This document shows positions 46,123 to 54,794 of a DNA stretch of 64,000 nucleotides, one piece after another. Below the pieces are notes generated by a model. That model was not told where the DNA came from. It saw only the letters and a program-made list of their open reading frames with translations, and made no database searches. Positions within the stretch are counted from its first letter, which is position 1. Every line of letters begins with the position of its first letter. Source of the DNA: CBDIHH01 sp965279095 (GTDB taxonomy: Bacteria; Pseudomonadota; Alphaproteobacteria; Caulobacterales; Caulobacteraceae); assembly GCA_965279095.1 (NCBI GenBank), contig CBDIHH010000005.1:124001-188000 (forward strand), read 5' to 3'. A program made the position numbers and the translations under genes.

Positions 46123-46883
46123 GCGGCGACGCCATCCTGGACGGCCAGGTCGCCCTGGTCACCGGGGCCGGCGCGGGAATCGGACGGGCCATCGCCGAGG
46201 CCCTGGCCGCGGCCGGGGCGCATGTGGTGATCGCCGACGTGGATCCGACCGCGGCCGAATCCCTGGCCGCGGCCCTGCAGGACCGCGGGCAGGGGGCGTC
46301 TACCGCCGTCCTGGACGTGGCCGACACGGGGGCGACCCGGGATCTTGTCGCCGCGATCGATCGCGACCTCGGGCGGCTCGACATCCTGGTCAACAATGCG
46401 GCCGTCGGCGGCGGCGAGGCCCTGGCCGACGTGACCGAGGCGCGGTTCGACCGCCTGTTCGCGGTGAATGTGCGCGGCGCCTTCTTCGCCGCCCAGGCCG
46501 CCGCGGCGCTGATGAAGCGGGGCGGGCGCGGGCGCATCATCAACATCTCGTCCCTGATCGCCGGCAAGGGCGCCGCGGGCAATCCGCACTACGCCGGGGC
46601 CAAGGCGGCGTTGATGGGCTTCACCCGCGCCTGGGCGATGGAGCTCGCCCCGTTCGCCATCACCGTGAACACCGTGCTGCCCGCCCTGACCGTCACCCCG
46701 ATGGCCCAGGCCGCCATGACGGCCGAGGCGCTGGACGCCCGCGCCGCCCTCAATCCCATGGGCCGCCTGGGCTCCCCGGCGGATGTTGCCGCCGCCGTCC
46801 TCTACCTGTGCTCGGCCGGGGCGGACTTCGTCTCGGGCCAGAGCCTCAGCCCCAATGGCGCTGAATTCGTCGGGGCCCTGTGA
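46119..46883 (+). CDS. Short-chain dehydrogenase/reductase B
   Basis: A 254-residue classical SDR with VTGAGAGIGRAIAEAL, IADVD (Asp favouring NAD), NNAAVGGGEAL, Ser in NISSLIAGKG and the catalytic HYAGAKAALMGF, ending VSGQSLSPNGAEF. GTG 46119 overlaps the stop of the preceding SDR (GTGA), so the ADC - bicupin - SDR - SDR run is a single coupled operon. About 100 bases separate it from the Rieske gene, with repeats (ATGCG-cagac-CGCAT at 46891-46905) that may mark a new promoter. Confidence 0.92.
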   Translation: MSGDAILDGQVALVTGAGAGIGRAIAEALAAAGAHVVIADVDPTAAESLAAALQDRGQGASTAVLDVADTGATRDLVAAIDRDLGRLDILVNNAAVGGGEALADVTEARFDRLFAVNVRGAFFAAQAAAALMKRGGRGRIINISSLIAGKGAAGNPHYAGAKAALMGFTRAWAMELAPFAITVNTVLPALTVTPMAQAAMTAEALDARAALNPMGRLGSPADVAAAVLYLCSAGADFVSGQSLSPNGAEFVGAL

Positions 46884-46890
46884 GGCGGCG

Positions 46891-46919
46891 ATGCGCAGAC
46901 CGCATAGGCGTCGCGCAAA
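46891..46919. promoter_or_regulatory. Half-sites upstream of the Rieske gene
   Basis: ATGCG (46891-46895) and CGCAT (46901-46905) form a short inverted repeat, followed by GCGCAAA at 46913-46919. They resemble the half-sites in the LysR gap at 43651-43730 and lie about 70-90 bases before the Rieske start. Confidence 0.3.
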
Positions 46920-46983
46920 TGGGAAGTAGACGCAGGCACGGTGAGGCTAATGCTGGCCCCACGCACCCGGATCAGGCTGAGAC

Positions 46984-48255
46984 ATGTTGAGCCAGCAGGA
47001 CAACAAGACCGTGACGGCCGTGGAGCCCGGGGCTCCCCTGCACGATCTCCTGCGCCGCTACTGGACGCCGGTCATGCGCGCGGCGCGGGTCGAGGCGGGC
47101 GGCGCGCCGGTCAAGGCGCGTCTGCTGGGGCAGGACTATGTGGTCTACCGCACCCCGGCGGGCCAATTGGCCATGGTCGACGAGCGCTGCGCCCATCGCT
47201 GCGCCTCCCTGAGCCTGGCGCGCAATGAGCCCGACGGCCTGCGCTGCATCTTCCACGGCTGGAAGTTCGCCCCCACCGGGGAACTCCTGGAGGCGCCCAC
47301 CGAGGCGCCGGTCAACCAGGCGGTGCTCAAGGGCCGGGTTCGCCTGAACATCTATCCTGTCCGCGAGGCGGGGGGCCTGGTGTGGGCCTATCTCGACCCC
47401 GAGGCCGAGCCGCCGCCGTTCCCGGCTTTCGAGTTCACCGCCCTGCCTGAGTCGCAGGTCGATGTCCGCATCGCGATTCTGCCTGTGAACTGGCTTCAGG
47501 TGATGGAATCGGTGCTCGATTCCGCGCACCTGGGCTTTCTTCACCGCAGCTCCATGGAGCTGGCCGTCACCGCCAACACCCGCAACACCGCCGGGGCGGG
47601 GGCCGACACCGCCCCGGTGCTGGAATTCGAGCGCACCGCCTACGGCTTCCGCGAGGCGGCCATCCGCGGCAAGCCGGGCGGCCTGACCGATGTGCGCATC
47701 CGCGCCGTCGTCGCGCCCTACTATGTCTTCCTGCCCGGCCGGCCGGATTCCGAGCGGCAGCTGGTGGTCACCGTGCCGATCGACGACGTGAACTGCTTCC
47801 AGCTCATCGTCACCTACAACCCGTACCGGCCCTTCCGGCCGGGCGAGATCGACGCCCTGTGGTTCCACACCCACCCCGATCGCGACGATTTCTCCGATCC
47901 CGCCCCCGGGCCCCTGGGCTGGCCCCAGGACCGGGCGGCCATGCGCGACGGCCATTTCAGCGGCATCGTTGACCGGCATGTCTTCTACGAGGACTTCGCC
48001 GTCCTGCAGTCGATGGGGCGAATCGCCGACCGCAGCCATGAGCACCTGTCCAACACCGACGCCACCATCGTGATGATGCGTCGCGAACTGCTGAAGGCCG
48101 TGCGCGCCCTGGCGGCGGGCGGCCCGGTGTGGGGGCTGGACCCGACCGTCGACCATGCCGCCATCCGCACCGCGGTCTACGAACTGCCGCCGGGGGCCGA
48201 GTGGCGAACGCTGAATCCAAGAACCGAACGCTCCGCGCAAGGCGTGGACGCCTAA
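46984..48255 (+). CDS. Rieske non-heme iron oxygenase, large subunit (phthalate dioxygenase/LigX-like)
   Basis: A 423-residue oxygenase. The N-terminal Rieske [2Fe-2S] domain has CAHRC at about residue 65 and CIFHGWKF about 20 residues later (the C-x-H and C-x2-H pair). The catalytic domain carries the iron ligands in ESVLDSAHLGFLH (Asp and two His). The layout matches the phthalate 4,5-dioxygenase / O-demethylase branch (LigX, VanA-like) that hydroxylates or demethylates aromatic compounds. These need a reductase, and none is encoded nearby. ATG 46984 starts the gene, and a TonB-dependent receptor follows 19 bases later. Confidence 0.92.
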   Translation: MLSQQDNKTVTAVEPGAPLHDLLRRYWTPVMRAARVEAGGAPVKARLLGQDYVVYRTPAGQLAMVDERCAHRCASLSLARNEPDGLRCIFHGWKFAPTGELLEAPTEAPVNQAVLKGRVRLNIYPVREAGGLVWAYLDPEAEPPPFPAFEFTALPESQVDVRIAILPVNWLQVMESVLDSAHLGFLHRSSMELAVTANTRNTAGAGADTAPVLEFERTAYGFREAAIRGKPGGLTDVRIRAVVAPYYVFLPGRPDSERQLVVTVPIDDVNCFQLIVTYNPYRPFRPGEIDALWFHTHPDRDDFSDPAPGPLGWPQDRAAMRDGHFSGIVDRHVFYEDFAVLQSMGRIADRSHEHLSNTDATIVMMRRELLKAVRALAAGGPVWGLDPTVDHAAIRTAVYELPPGAEWRTLNPRTERSAQGVDA

Positions 48256-48274
48256 TCACAATGGGGGATTTGAA

Positions 48275-50518
48275 ATGAAACAGACTCAACTGATGGCGAC
48301 GTCGGCCCTGACGGCGGCGATCTTCACCGCCCTGGCCGGCATGGCCCAGGCCCAGACTGCCCCGGCAGCCCAGCCCGTGCAGGGCGCCGGCGTCGAAGAG
48401 GTCATCGTCACCGCCCAGCGGCGCGCAGAGAACCTGCAGGACGTGCCCCTGGCGGTCTCGGCCTTCAGCGCCGACACCCTGGCCAAGATGCACATCACCC
48501 AGACCCGGGACATCCTGACGGGGGTGCCCAACCTGACGGGCGGCAACTCCTCGGGCCTCGGCACGGCGACCAACTACCAGCTGCGCGGCCTGTCCAACAC
48601 CGAAAGCCTGGCCACCTTCGAAGGACCGGTTGGCACCTATATCGACGACATCTACGTCAGCCGTTTCGGCGCCACCAACTTCGCCCTCTTCGATGTGGAG
48701 CGCATCGAGGTGCTGCGTGGCCCGCAGGGCACCCTGTTCGGCCGCAACACCACCGGCGGCGCCGTCAGCATCCACCTGAAGAAGCCGACGCCGGATTTCG
48801 GCGGCTCCCTGGTGGCCGAGGTGGGCAACTACCAGCACTACCTGGTGTCGGGGTCGGTCAACATCCCCGTGGGCGACAAGGTCCGCACCAAGTTCGCGGG
48901 CTTCTACACGGACGAGGACGGCTATGTGACCAACCGGACCACGGGGGGCACCAACAACGCCAACCAGTCCGACGGCTTTCGCGCCGCGGCGTCCGTCGAC
49001 TTCACGCCCAAGGTCACCTGGGACGTCTCGGCCGACTACATGCATGAGAGCCAGGCCTATATCTCGTTCAGCCTCATCGACGGCAAGGCGGTCTCCCTCA
49101 GCGGCCTGCAGCGCCTGGGCTCGCGGGTGTTCGGCGACAAGGGCAATATCGACGGCAACACCAACGAGGTGGAAAGCAAGTCGCTCACCTCCGACCTGGC
49201 GTTCGACACCCCGGTGGGCAAGCTGGACTTCATCACCGGCTATCGCGATCTGGACCAGCAGTTCAACCTGGACTTCTTCAACAGCCCCAACGTCGCCGGC
49301 GGCTTCCTCTTCACCCAGCACTCCACCCACAAGCAGTTCACCCAGGAGGTGAAGCTCAGCGGCGAGGCCATGGGCGATCGTCTGCGCTACACGACGGGGC
49401 TCTATTACTTCAAGGAACGCAACGTCACCGACTTCTCCGACGTCTTTAACGGCGCCGTCCTGTCCGACCGGACCCTGCGCAACCAGGTGACCTCCTACGC
49501 CGCCTACGCCCAGGCGGACTTCGACCTGACCGAGACCCTGACCTTCACGGCGGGGCTTCGCTACACCGACGAGAAGAAGACGCTGCTTCTCGACGCCAAT
49601 CCCAATCCCCTGACGGCGGGCAAGTTCTTCACCGCCGACCTCGTGCGGCTGGGCATCCCCACCGAGCTGAAGACCAACCTGGCCACGCCCCGGTTCGTGC
49701 TGACCTGGGAGCCGTCCGACGATTTCATGGTCTATGCCTCGGCCACCAACGGCTTCAAGTCGGGGGGCTGGAACGGCCGCTCCACCGCCGCCGCCTCGGT
49801 GCTGGCCTTCAACCCCGAGAAGATCTGGTCCTATGAGCTGGGGACGCGGCTGAAGACCCTGGAGAACAAGCTGCAGTTCAACGCCACGGCCTTCTACGCC
49901 GAGACGAAGGATCTGCAGATCCCCACCGGCTCGCGCACGGCGGCGGGCGCCATCGCCTTCCTCACCGGCAACTTCAGCGACCTGCACACCTACGGGGCAG
50001 AGTTCGAGACCATCTATGTGCCGGTCCCGCGCCTGAACATCCGCGCATCGCTCGGCCTGCTCGAGGCCAAGTACGAGAACCTCAAGCCGGCCGTCCTCAC
50101 CCAGCAGGCCCTCTGCCAGTCGCAGCTGGCGGCGCGGATCACGGCCTCCAGCTGCGCCCAGGGGATCATCGCTCCCAACGGCGCCATCGCCCGGCCCGCC
50201 CGCGCGCCGCATGTGACCGCCAGCCTCGGCTTCGACTACAGCTGGCAGGTGGGCGAGGCCTTCACCCTGCAGCCTAGCGCCAACCTGCACTACGTCAGCA
50301 AGAACACCGTCAGCCCGTCGGGCGTGCCCCAGGGCGAGAACCCGCCGTTCCTGGAGGTCTCGGCCGGCCTAACCCTGCAGCCGCTGGACAAGCCGTTCTC
50401 CTTCGACATCAGCTGCCAGAACTGCACCGATGAGCACCATGTGCTGTCGGCGGTGTCGTCCATCCGCTTCCTCAGCCCGCCGCGGCGGCTGTTCGCCCGG
50501 GTCCGGTACAACTTTTGA
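48275..50518 (+). CDS. TonB-dependent receptor 1
   Basis: A 747-residue outer-membrane receptor. The signal peptide is ATSALTAAIFTALAGMAQAQT, and the TonB box is EEVIVTAQRR at about residue 41. The plug domain has LPVSAF-like PLAVSAFSADTL, YIDDIYVSRFG and VERIEVLRGPQGTLFGRNTTGGAVSI, and the barrel ends in ARVRYNF with terminal Phe. It would import the substrate of the pathway. It directly follows the Rieske gene and overlaps the MFS start by four bases, so uptake through both membranes and oxidation are co-expressed. Confidence 0.95.
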   Translation: MKQTQLMATSALTAAIFTALAGMAQAQTAPAAQPVQGAGVEEVIVTAQRRAENLQDVPLAVSAFSADTLAKMHITQTRDILTGVPNLTGGNSSGLGTATNYQLRGLSNTESLATFEGPVGTYIDDIYVSRFGATNFALFDVERIEVLRGPQGTLFGRNTTGGAVSIHLKKPTPDFGGSLVAEVGNYQHYLVSGSVNIPVGDKVRTKFAGFYTDEDGYVTNRTTGGTNNANQSDGFRAAASVDFTPKVTWDVSADYMHESQAYISFSLIDGKAVSLSGLQRLGSRVFGDKGNIDGNTNEVESKSLTSDLAFDTPVGKLDFITGYRDLDQQFNLDFFNSPNVAGGFLFTQHSTHKQFTQEVKLSGEAMGDRLRYTTGLYYFKERNVTDFSDVFNGAVLSDRTLRNQVTSYAAYAQADFDLTETLTFTAGLRYTDEKKTLLLDANPNPLTAGKFFTADLVRLGIPTELKTNLATPRFVLTWEPSDDFMVYASATNGFKSGGWNGRSTAAASVLAFNPEKIWSYELGTRLKTLENKLQFNATAFYAETKDLQIPTGSRTAAGAIAFLTGNFSDLHTYGAEFETIYVPVPRLNIRASLGLLEAKYENLKPAVLTQQALCQSQLAARITASSCAQGIIAPNGAIARPARAPHVTASLGFDYSWQVGEAFTLQPSANLHYVSKNTVSPSGVPQGENPPFLEVSAGLTLQPLDKPFSFDISCQNCTDEHHVLSAVSSIRFLSPPRRLFARVRYNF

Positions 50519-51741
50519 CCGCCCTGTCAGCCCACGCGCCAACGGCCGTCGGCGGCGAGCGGCCCCAGCCCTATGGCTGGGTCGTCGTCGCCGCGGTCTT
50601 CGCCCTGCTGTGCCTCAGCAACGGCATGGCGCTGGCCGGCCTGTCGGTGTTCGACGAGAAGCTGATGGCGGCGATGCACGTCCGTCTGGGGGCGCTAAAG
50701 CTGCGTGATCTGGTCCAGCTGGCCTCGGCCGGCCTGGCGGCGCCCCTGATCGGCATGATCGTCGACCGCATCGGCTCGCGGACCGTGGTCGCCATAGGCC
50801 TGGTGATGTTCTCAGCCTGCCTGCTGGCTTACGGCCGGGTGACCAGCATCGGCCAGATCTACCTGCTGCACATCGCCCTGGGCGTGGTCTTCGCCGCCAC
50901 CAATGTCGTGGTGGTGGTGGTGCTGATCGCCCGCTGGTTTCCCCTGCGGCGCGGCGCGGCCCTGGGGCTGGCGCTGGCCGGAACCAGCGTCGGCGGGGTG
51001 ATCTTCCCGCAGATCGTCGCCGGCCTGCTGGGCCACATGGACTGGCGCGCCGCCTTCGCGGCCCTGGCGGTGATCCCCCTGGCCGCCGCCCCGATCTTCT
51101 TCCTGCTGCTGCGCGCGCCCAAGGGGGCCCCAGCCGGCGCCGCCGAGGCGGCCCAGGCAGGACCCGCTGCGGGCGGGTCGACCCGGGCGGAGCTGTTCAT
51201 CCTGCTCTTCGTGGCGGTGGCGATCTTCTATTCCGGCAATGTGTTCACCCGCCACGCCTTCCTCTTCCTGCGGCACGAGGGCATGACCGTGGGTGTCGCG
51301 GCTACCGGCATCAGCATCGTCTTCCTGTTCGGCCTGATCGGAAAACTGGCCGCGGGGTTCGCCACCGAGGCCCTCGGGGCCAAGAAGGTGTTCCTGCTGT
51401 TCGAGAGCTTCAGCCTGGCGGCGGCCCTGATCCTCCTGTCGATGGGCGGCGCCGGCGCCTGGGTCGGTCTGGCCTGCGCCGGGCTTGGCTGGGGCGGCGG
51501 CTTCGTCCTGCTGCAACTCGGGGTCTCGCGCCTGGCCCACGTACGGCTGGCCAGCGTGATGGGCGGCTTCGTCATCGTGGAGTCCCTGTCGCAGGGGATG
51601 GGCAGCTGGATCACCGGGGTCCTCTACGACGCCACCGGCAGCTACCAGGTCCCCTTCCTCGTGGTCGCCGGGCTGATGCTGGCGGCGATCATCGCCACGG
51701 CGACGCGCCTGCGGCTGGCCGCGTCGCCGCCGGCCGCCTAG
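50515..51741 (+). CDS. MFS transporter 1
   Basis: A 408-residue major facilitator protein with about 12 hydrophobic segments. Features include GALKLRDLVQLASAGLAAPLIGMIVDRIGSR (cytoplasmic loop 2-3 motif), FPLRRGAALGLALAGTSVGGVIFPQI, and the second-half helices ending VPFLVVAGLMLAAIIATA. It starts at TTG 50515, overlapping the receptor stop (TTGA). It is similar along its length to the MFS gene at 54795. It should carry the compound that TonB receptor 1 delivers to the periplasm into the cell; the ligand is unknown. Confidence 0.9.
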   Translation: MTALSAHAPTAVGGERPQPYGWVVVAAVFALLCLSNGMALAGLSVFDEKLMAAMHVRLGALKLRDLVQLASAGLAAPLIGMIVDRIGSRTVVAIGLVMFSACLLAYGRVTSIGQIYLLHIALGVVFAATNVVVVVVLIARWFPLRRGAALGLALAGTSVGGVIFPQIVAGLLGHMDWRAAFAALAVIPLAAAPIFFLLLRAPKGAPAGAAEAAQAGPAAGGSTRAELFILLFVAVAIFYSGNVFTRHAFLFLRHEGMTVGVAATGISIVFLFGLIGKLAAGFATEALGAKKVFLLFESFSLAAALILLSMGGAGAWVGLACAGLGWGGGFVLLQLGVSRLAHVRLASVMGGFVIVESLSQGMGSWITGVLYDATGSYQVPFLVVAGLMLAAIIATATRLRLAASPPAA

Positions 51742-51768
51742 TCTGGCGCAAGTGCCGGAGGAGATCTC

Positions 51769-52527
51769 ATGAGACCTGACATCGAACGGCTGGACGTTTC
51801 GGCCATGCCCTGGACGCCCCTGGGGCCGCCCGGCCTCTACACCAAGCGGCTGAGCACGGATCCGGAGACCGGCGCCCGCACCGCCCTGCAGCGGATGACG
51901 CCGGGGGAGGGCTTCCAGGCGCCCAGCGTGGCCCATTTCCACCGCACCTACGAGGAGATCCTCGGGGTCCACGGCCTGTTCACCTTCGACAGCAAGCGCT
52001 GGATCAAGCCCTGGTCCTACTGCTTCCACCCGCCGGGCACGGTGCACGGTTTCGCCAGCCGGGTGCCGCAGGAATCCTGGTTCCTGTCGCGGGTCGGTCG
52101 CGACCTCGACGTCACCCAGGTGCCGGAGCCGACCGGCGACGATCCCTACTATGTCGACGCCGTCCCCACCCGCGATGTGGCCCTGGTGCTGAACCCGGAC
52201 ACCGACCGCCCGTGGGCCGACGCGGCCTGGAACACCGGCGCCTTGCCTGTGCGCGAGGCGATCCTCAGCGCCGAGCCGCAGGGGGGCGAGGGCTCGGCCC
52301 TGGTCCAGGTCCCCGCCGGCTGGGGCATGGCCGGGGGTGACTGGACCATGGCCGCCTATCTGGAGATGTTCGTCCTGTCGGGCGCCCTGCAGATGGGCTC
52401 GGTCACCCTGGGCGAGCATGACTACGCCTTCACCCCGCCCGGAACGGTGCGCGGCCGCCTCGCCAGCGCCGGCGGCGCCCTGGTCTATGTCAACTTCGGC
52501 GGCCCCATCACCCTGGAGCCCCGTTGA
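51769..52527 (+). CDS. Bicupin 2 with only the N-terminal metal site intact
   Basis: A 252-residue paralogue of bicupin 1. Domain 1 keeps AHFHRTYEEILGVHG and HPPGTVHGF, giving a full His-His-Glu-His set. In domain 2 the matching segments read GGDWTMAAYLEMFV and PPGTVRGRL, so the histidine ligands are lost although the fold-defining residues remain. ATG 51769 is preceded by GGAGGAGAT, a good ribosome site. It lies 27 bases after the MFS gene and overlaps the next gene by one base (TGATG). Confidence 0.85.
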   Translation: MRPDIERLDVSAMPWTPLGPPGLYTKRLSTDPETGARTALQRMTPGEGFQAPSVAHFHRTYEEILGVHGLFTFDSKRWIKPWSYCFHPPGTVHGFASRVPQESWFLSRVGRDLDVTQVPEPTGDDPYYVDAVPTRDVALVLNPDTDRPWADAAWNTGALPVREAILSAEPQGGEGSALVQVPAGWGMAGGDWTMAAYLEMFVLSGALQMGSVTLGEHDYAFTPPGTVRGRLASAGGALVYVNFGGPITLEPR

Positions 52528-53144
52528 TGCGGGTCGCCGTCGTCACCCGCGCCGACCAGCCCACCGGGGCGATGGCCGCCCGGGCCCTGATCGATACCGT
52601 CGACCGCCTCTATCTGGCCGCGCCGCACCCGTCGGCGGCCGACGGTCTGGCGTCGGACAAGGTCGTATTCGTCGCCCACGAGATCGCCAGCGGAGCCTCC
52701 TGGGACGCCCTGGCGGCGGTGATCGGCGGACCGGTGGATGTCCTGGTCAATGGCGCGCCTGACGTCGCCGGGGCCATCGCCCTGGACAGCGACTTCGCCG
52801 CCTTTTCGGCCCGCGCCCGCGAGGCCCTCAAGGGGCCCTGGCTCGGCCTGCGGACCCTGCTGCCGTTGATGTCCGCCGACGGGGCGGTGGTCAACATCTG
52901 CGCGGGGGCCGGGGAGGGCGCCTGGGTGGCCGAGGCGGAGGGCCTTCGCCTGCTGGGCCAGGCGGTGGTGATCGACGCCCACAAGACGGGGCGGGCCCTG
53001 CGGGTCAACCGGCTGCTGGTCGACCTCGCCGCGCTGGACGAGTCGGCGGTGGCCGCCGCGGTGCGGGCTCTGACCGACGCCCGCACAGCCTTCATGACCG
53101 GCGCCGACATCGACCTGACCGACGCCGTCGGAGCGGCCGCATGA
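52527..53144 (+). CDS. Degenerate SDR-fold protein lacking catalytic and cofactor motifs
   Basis: A 205-residue protein that matches SDR enzymes in outline: first strand RVAVVTRADQPTGAMAARALI, VDVLVNGAPDVAGAIALDSDFAAF, then GAVVNICAGAGEGAWVAEAEGLRLLGQAVVIDAHKTGRALRVNRLLVD and FMTGADIDL. The TGxxxGxG turn is missing, NNAG reads NGAP, and neither the Ser nor the YxxxK pair is present. It overlaps bicupin 2 (TGATG) and the next SDR (ATGA). It may be a non-catalytic partner subunit of the neighbouring SDR, which is inference; decay toward a pseudogene is the alternative. Confidence 0.65.
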   Translation: MRVAVVTRADQPTGAMAARALIDTVDRLYLAAPHPSAADGLASDKVVFVAHEIASGASWDALAAVIGGPVDVLVNGAPDVAGAIALDSDFAAFSARAREALKGPWLGLRTLLPLMSADGAVVNICAGAGEGAWVAEAEGLRLLGQAVVIDAHKTGRALRVNRLLVDLAALDESAVAAAVRALTDARTAFMTGADIDLTDAVGAAA

Positions 53145-53917
53145 CCGGCGAGCTGCACGGCAAGACCATCATCGTCACCGGCTCGACCTCGGGCATCGGC
53201 CGCGAGACGGCGATCCAACTGGCCCGCGCCGGCGCCTTTGTCGGCGTCGCCGGACGCAATGTCGCCGGCGGCCAGGGCACCCTTGAGGCCATCGCCGCGG
53301 CGGGGGGCCAGGCGATGTTCGTGCCCATCGATGTCACCGACGAGGCCGCCTGGATCCGCGCCGTTGGCCAGGTCATGGACCGCGGCCCGGGGCTGCACGG
53401 GATGATCGCCAACGCCGGGGAGGCGGTGCTGAGGCCCATCGACCAGTTGACCGAGGCGGACTTCGAATTCCTGCTGAAGGTCAATTACGACGGTTGCTTC
53501 CTTGGCCTGAAGCACGCCCTGCCCGCGATCGCGGCCAGCGGCGGCGGCGCCATCGTCAATATCGCTTCGGTGGCCGGGATGCGCGCGGGGCCGGGGTCCA
53601 GCGCCTATGGGACCACCAAGGCGGCCATGCTGGGCCTCACCCGCGATGCCGCCCGCTGGGCGTCGCGCGCCGGCTCCGGCGTGCGGGTCAACGCCGTCTG
53701 CCCGGGGCTGATCTGGAGCGAGGGCGTGGCCGAGTCCCAGGGCGAGGAGGGGGCGAAGCGCTTTCGCGCCATGATCGAGCCCAAGACGCCCCTGGGCCGG
53801 GTGGGGGAGGTGGGCGATATCGCCGCCTTCCTGGTCTATCTGATGTCCGACGCCGCCGTCGCCGCCAACGGGCGCACCTTCGTGCTGTCGGGCGGCCTCG
53901 ACCTGCTGTTTCCTTGA
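53141..53917 (+). CDS. Short-chain dehydrogenase/reductase C
   Basis: A 258-residue classical SDR: VTGSTSGIGRETAIQL, VAGRN (Arg after the second strand, favouring NADP), DVTDEAAW, ANAGEAVL, Ser in NIASVAGMRAG and the catalytic AYGTTKAAMLGLTRD, ending VLSGGLDL. It overlaps the degenerate SDR by four bases (ATGA), closing the Rieske - receptor - MFS - bicupin - SDR* - SDR run. It is convergent with bicupin 3, only 14 bases away. It is probably a ketoreductase or dehydrogenase in the same pathway. Confidence 0.92.
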   Translation: MTGELHGKTIIVTGSTSGIGRETAIQLARAGAFVGVAGRNVAGGQGTLEAIAAAGGQAMFVPIDVTDEAAWIRAVGQVMDRGPGLHGMIANAGEAVLRPIDQLTEADFEFLLKVNYDGCFLGLKHALPAIAASGGGAIVNIASVAGMRAGPGSSAYGTTKAAMLGLTRDAARWASRAGSGVRVNAVCPGLIWSEGVAESQGEEGAKRFRAMIEPKTPLGRVGEVGDIAAFLVYLMSDAAVAANGRTFVLSGGLDLLFP

Positions 53918-53931
53918 GCGCCCCGCGTCGA

Positions 53932-54678
53932 TCAGGCCGTGTAGGGGTTGAAGGCCCAGGCGCCGTCGTGCCACTCCAGCACCAGGCAGCCGCCGACGCT
54001 GTGCTCGTGGAAGCCGTGCACCCCGTAGGCGGGGTTCCACAGGAAGTGTCCGGGCTTGAGCAGGCGCCGGTCGTCCGGGCCGATGTCCCCCTCCAGGCAG
54101 AAGATCTCCTCCTGCACCGGATGCCAGTTCGGGCCGCCGCCCTCGAAGCCGGCGGGCACGCGCAACAGGCGGGTGTCGGCCCCGGTGACCTCGTCCAGCC
54201 ACAGCACCCGGCGCTCGAACCCCTCCAGCTTGCGGCCCTGGATCACGGGGGTGATCGGCTCGATGTCGAAGGCGTCCGCCAGGATGCGCATCCCGTCCCC
54301 ATTCGCCGCCTCGGCGGCCTCATAGACCTGAGGCCCGTCCAGGATGAGGATCAGCTCGGTGGGCGCGTCGGCGGTCAGGGTGTCCATCACCGACCCCGCC
54401 GGATGCACCGCGAAGCCCCGGGGCCCCATGGCGGTTGCGCCCAGGCGAAGGGCGCCGCTCAGCAGGAACATCTGTTGCAAGCTCGCCGTGCGCAGGGGGC
54501 CGCCGCTGGTCCAGCCGGCCGGCAGGGACACGATCGCGCTGCGGACATCGCCGCCGGGCAGGTCGCGAAGCCGCCGCAGGCTCGCGCCCTCCGGCAGGCC
54601 CGTCAGGCGCAGGGGCTCGCTCGCTACTGCGGCCGAATCCAGATGGACGGATATGTCGTAGGCGAGATCTTTGGCCAT
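53932..54678 (-). CDS. Bicupin 3 with only the C-terminal metal site retained
   Basis: A 248-residue paralogue of the other two bicupins but on the opposite strand. Domain 1 has lost its ligands (GGPLRTASLQQMFLLSG and HPAGSVMDTL). Domain 2 keeps NWHPVQEEIFCLEGDIG and NPAYGVHGF, so the second His, the Glu and the final His remain while the first His reads Asn. The intact site is thus in the opposite half from bicupin 2. It is divergent from MFS 2 across a gap holding a TTGCGC-atc-GCGCAA palindrome. Confidence 0.75.
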   Translation of the reverse strand: MAKDLAYDISVHLDSAAVASEPLRLTGLPEGASLRRLRDLPGGDVRSAIVSLPAGWTSGGPLRTASLQQMFLLSGALRLGATAMGPRGFAVHPAGSVMDTLTADAPTELILILDGPQVYEAAEAANGDGMRILADAFDIEPITPVIQGRKLEGFERRVLWLDEVTGADTRLLRVPAGFEGGGPNWHPVQEEIFCLEGDIGPDDRRLLKPGHFLWNPAYGVHGFHEHSVGGCLVLEWHDGAWAFNPYTA

Positions 54679-54750
54679 GGGGGCTCCGGCGAGGCTCGCC
54701 AGAGCCTAGCGCCCCAGGGCCGCGGGTCCACTTCTCAGTCGGTTGGGCTG

Positions 54751-54765
54751 TTGCGCATCGCGCAA
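54751..54765. promoter_or_regulatory. Palindrome TTGCGCATCGCGCAA between bicupin 3 and MFS 2
   Basis: A perfect 6-3-6 inverted repeat in the 116-base divergent gap. It has the same half-site (TTGCGC) as the candidate sites in the LysR gap and elsewhere in the cluster. It is well placed, 30 bases before the MFS start and 73 before the bicupin start, to control both. Confidence 0.5.
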
Positions 54766-54794
54766 GGCGCCGGCCAGGGTTCAGGGGTCATGGA

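Noticed and set aside
54435..54794. N-terminal extension of MFS 2
   Set aside because: The in-frame upstream stretch is Arg/Ser-rich antisense of bicupin 3 and crosses the divergent promoter; ATG 54795 gives a normal MFS length.
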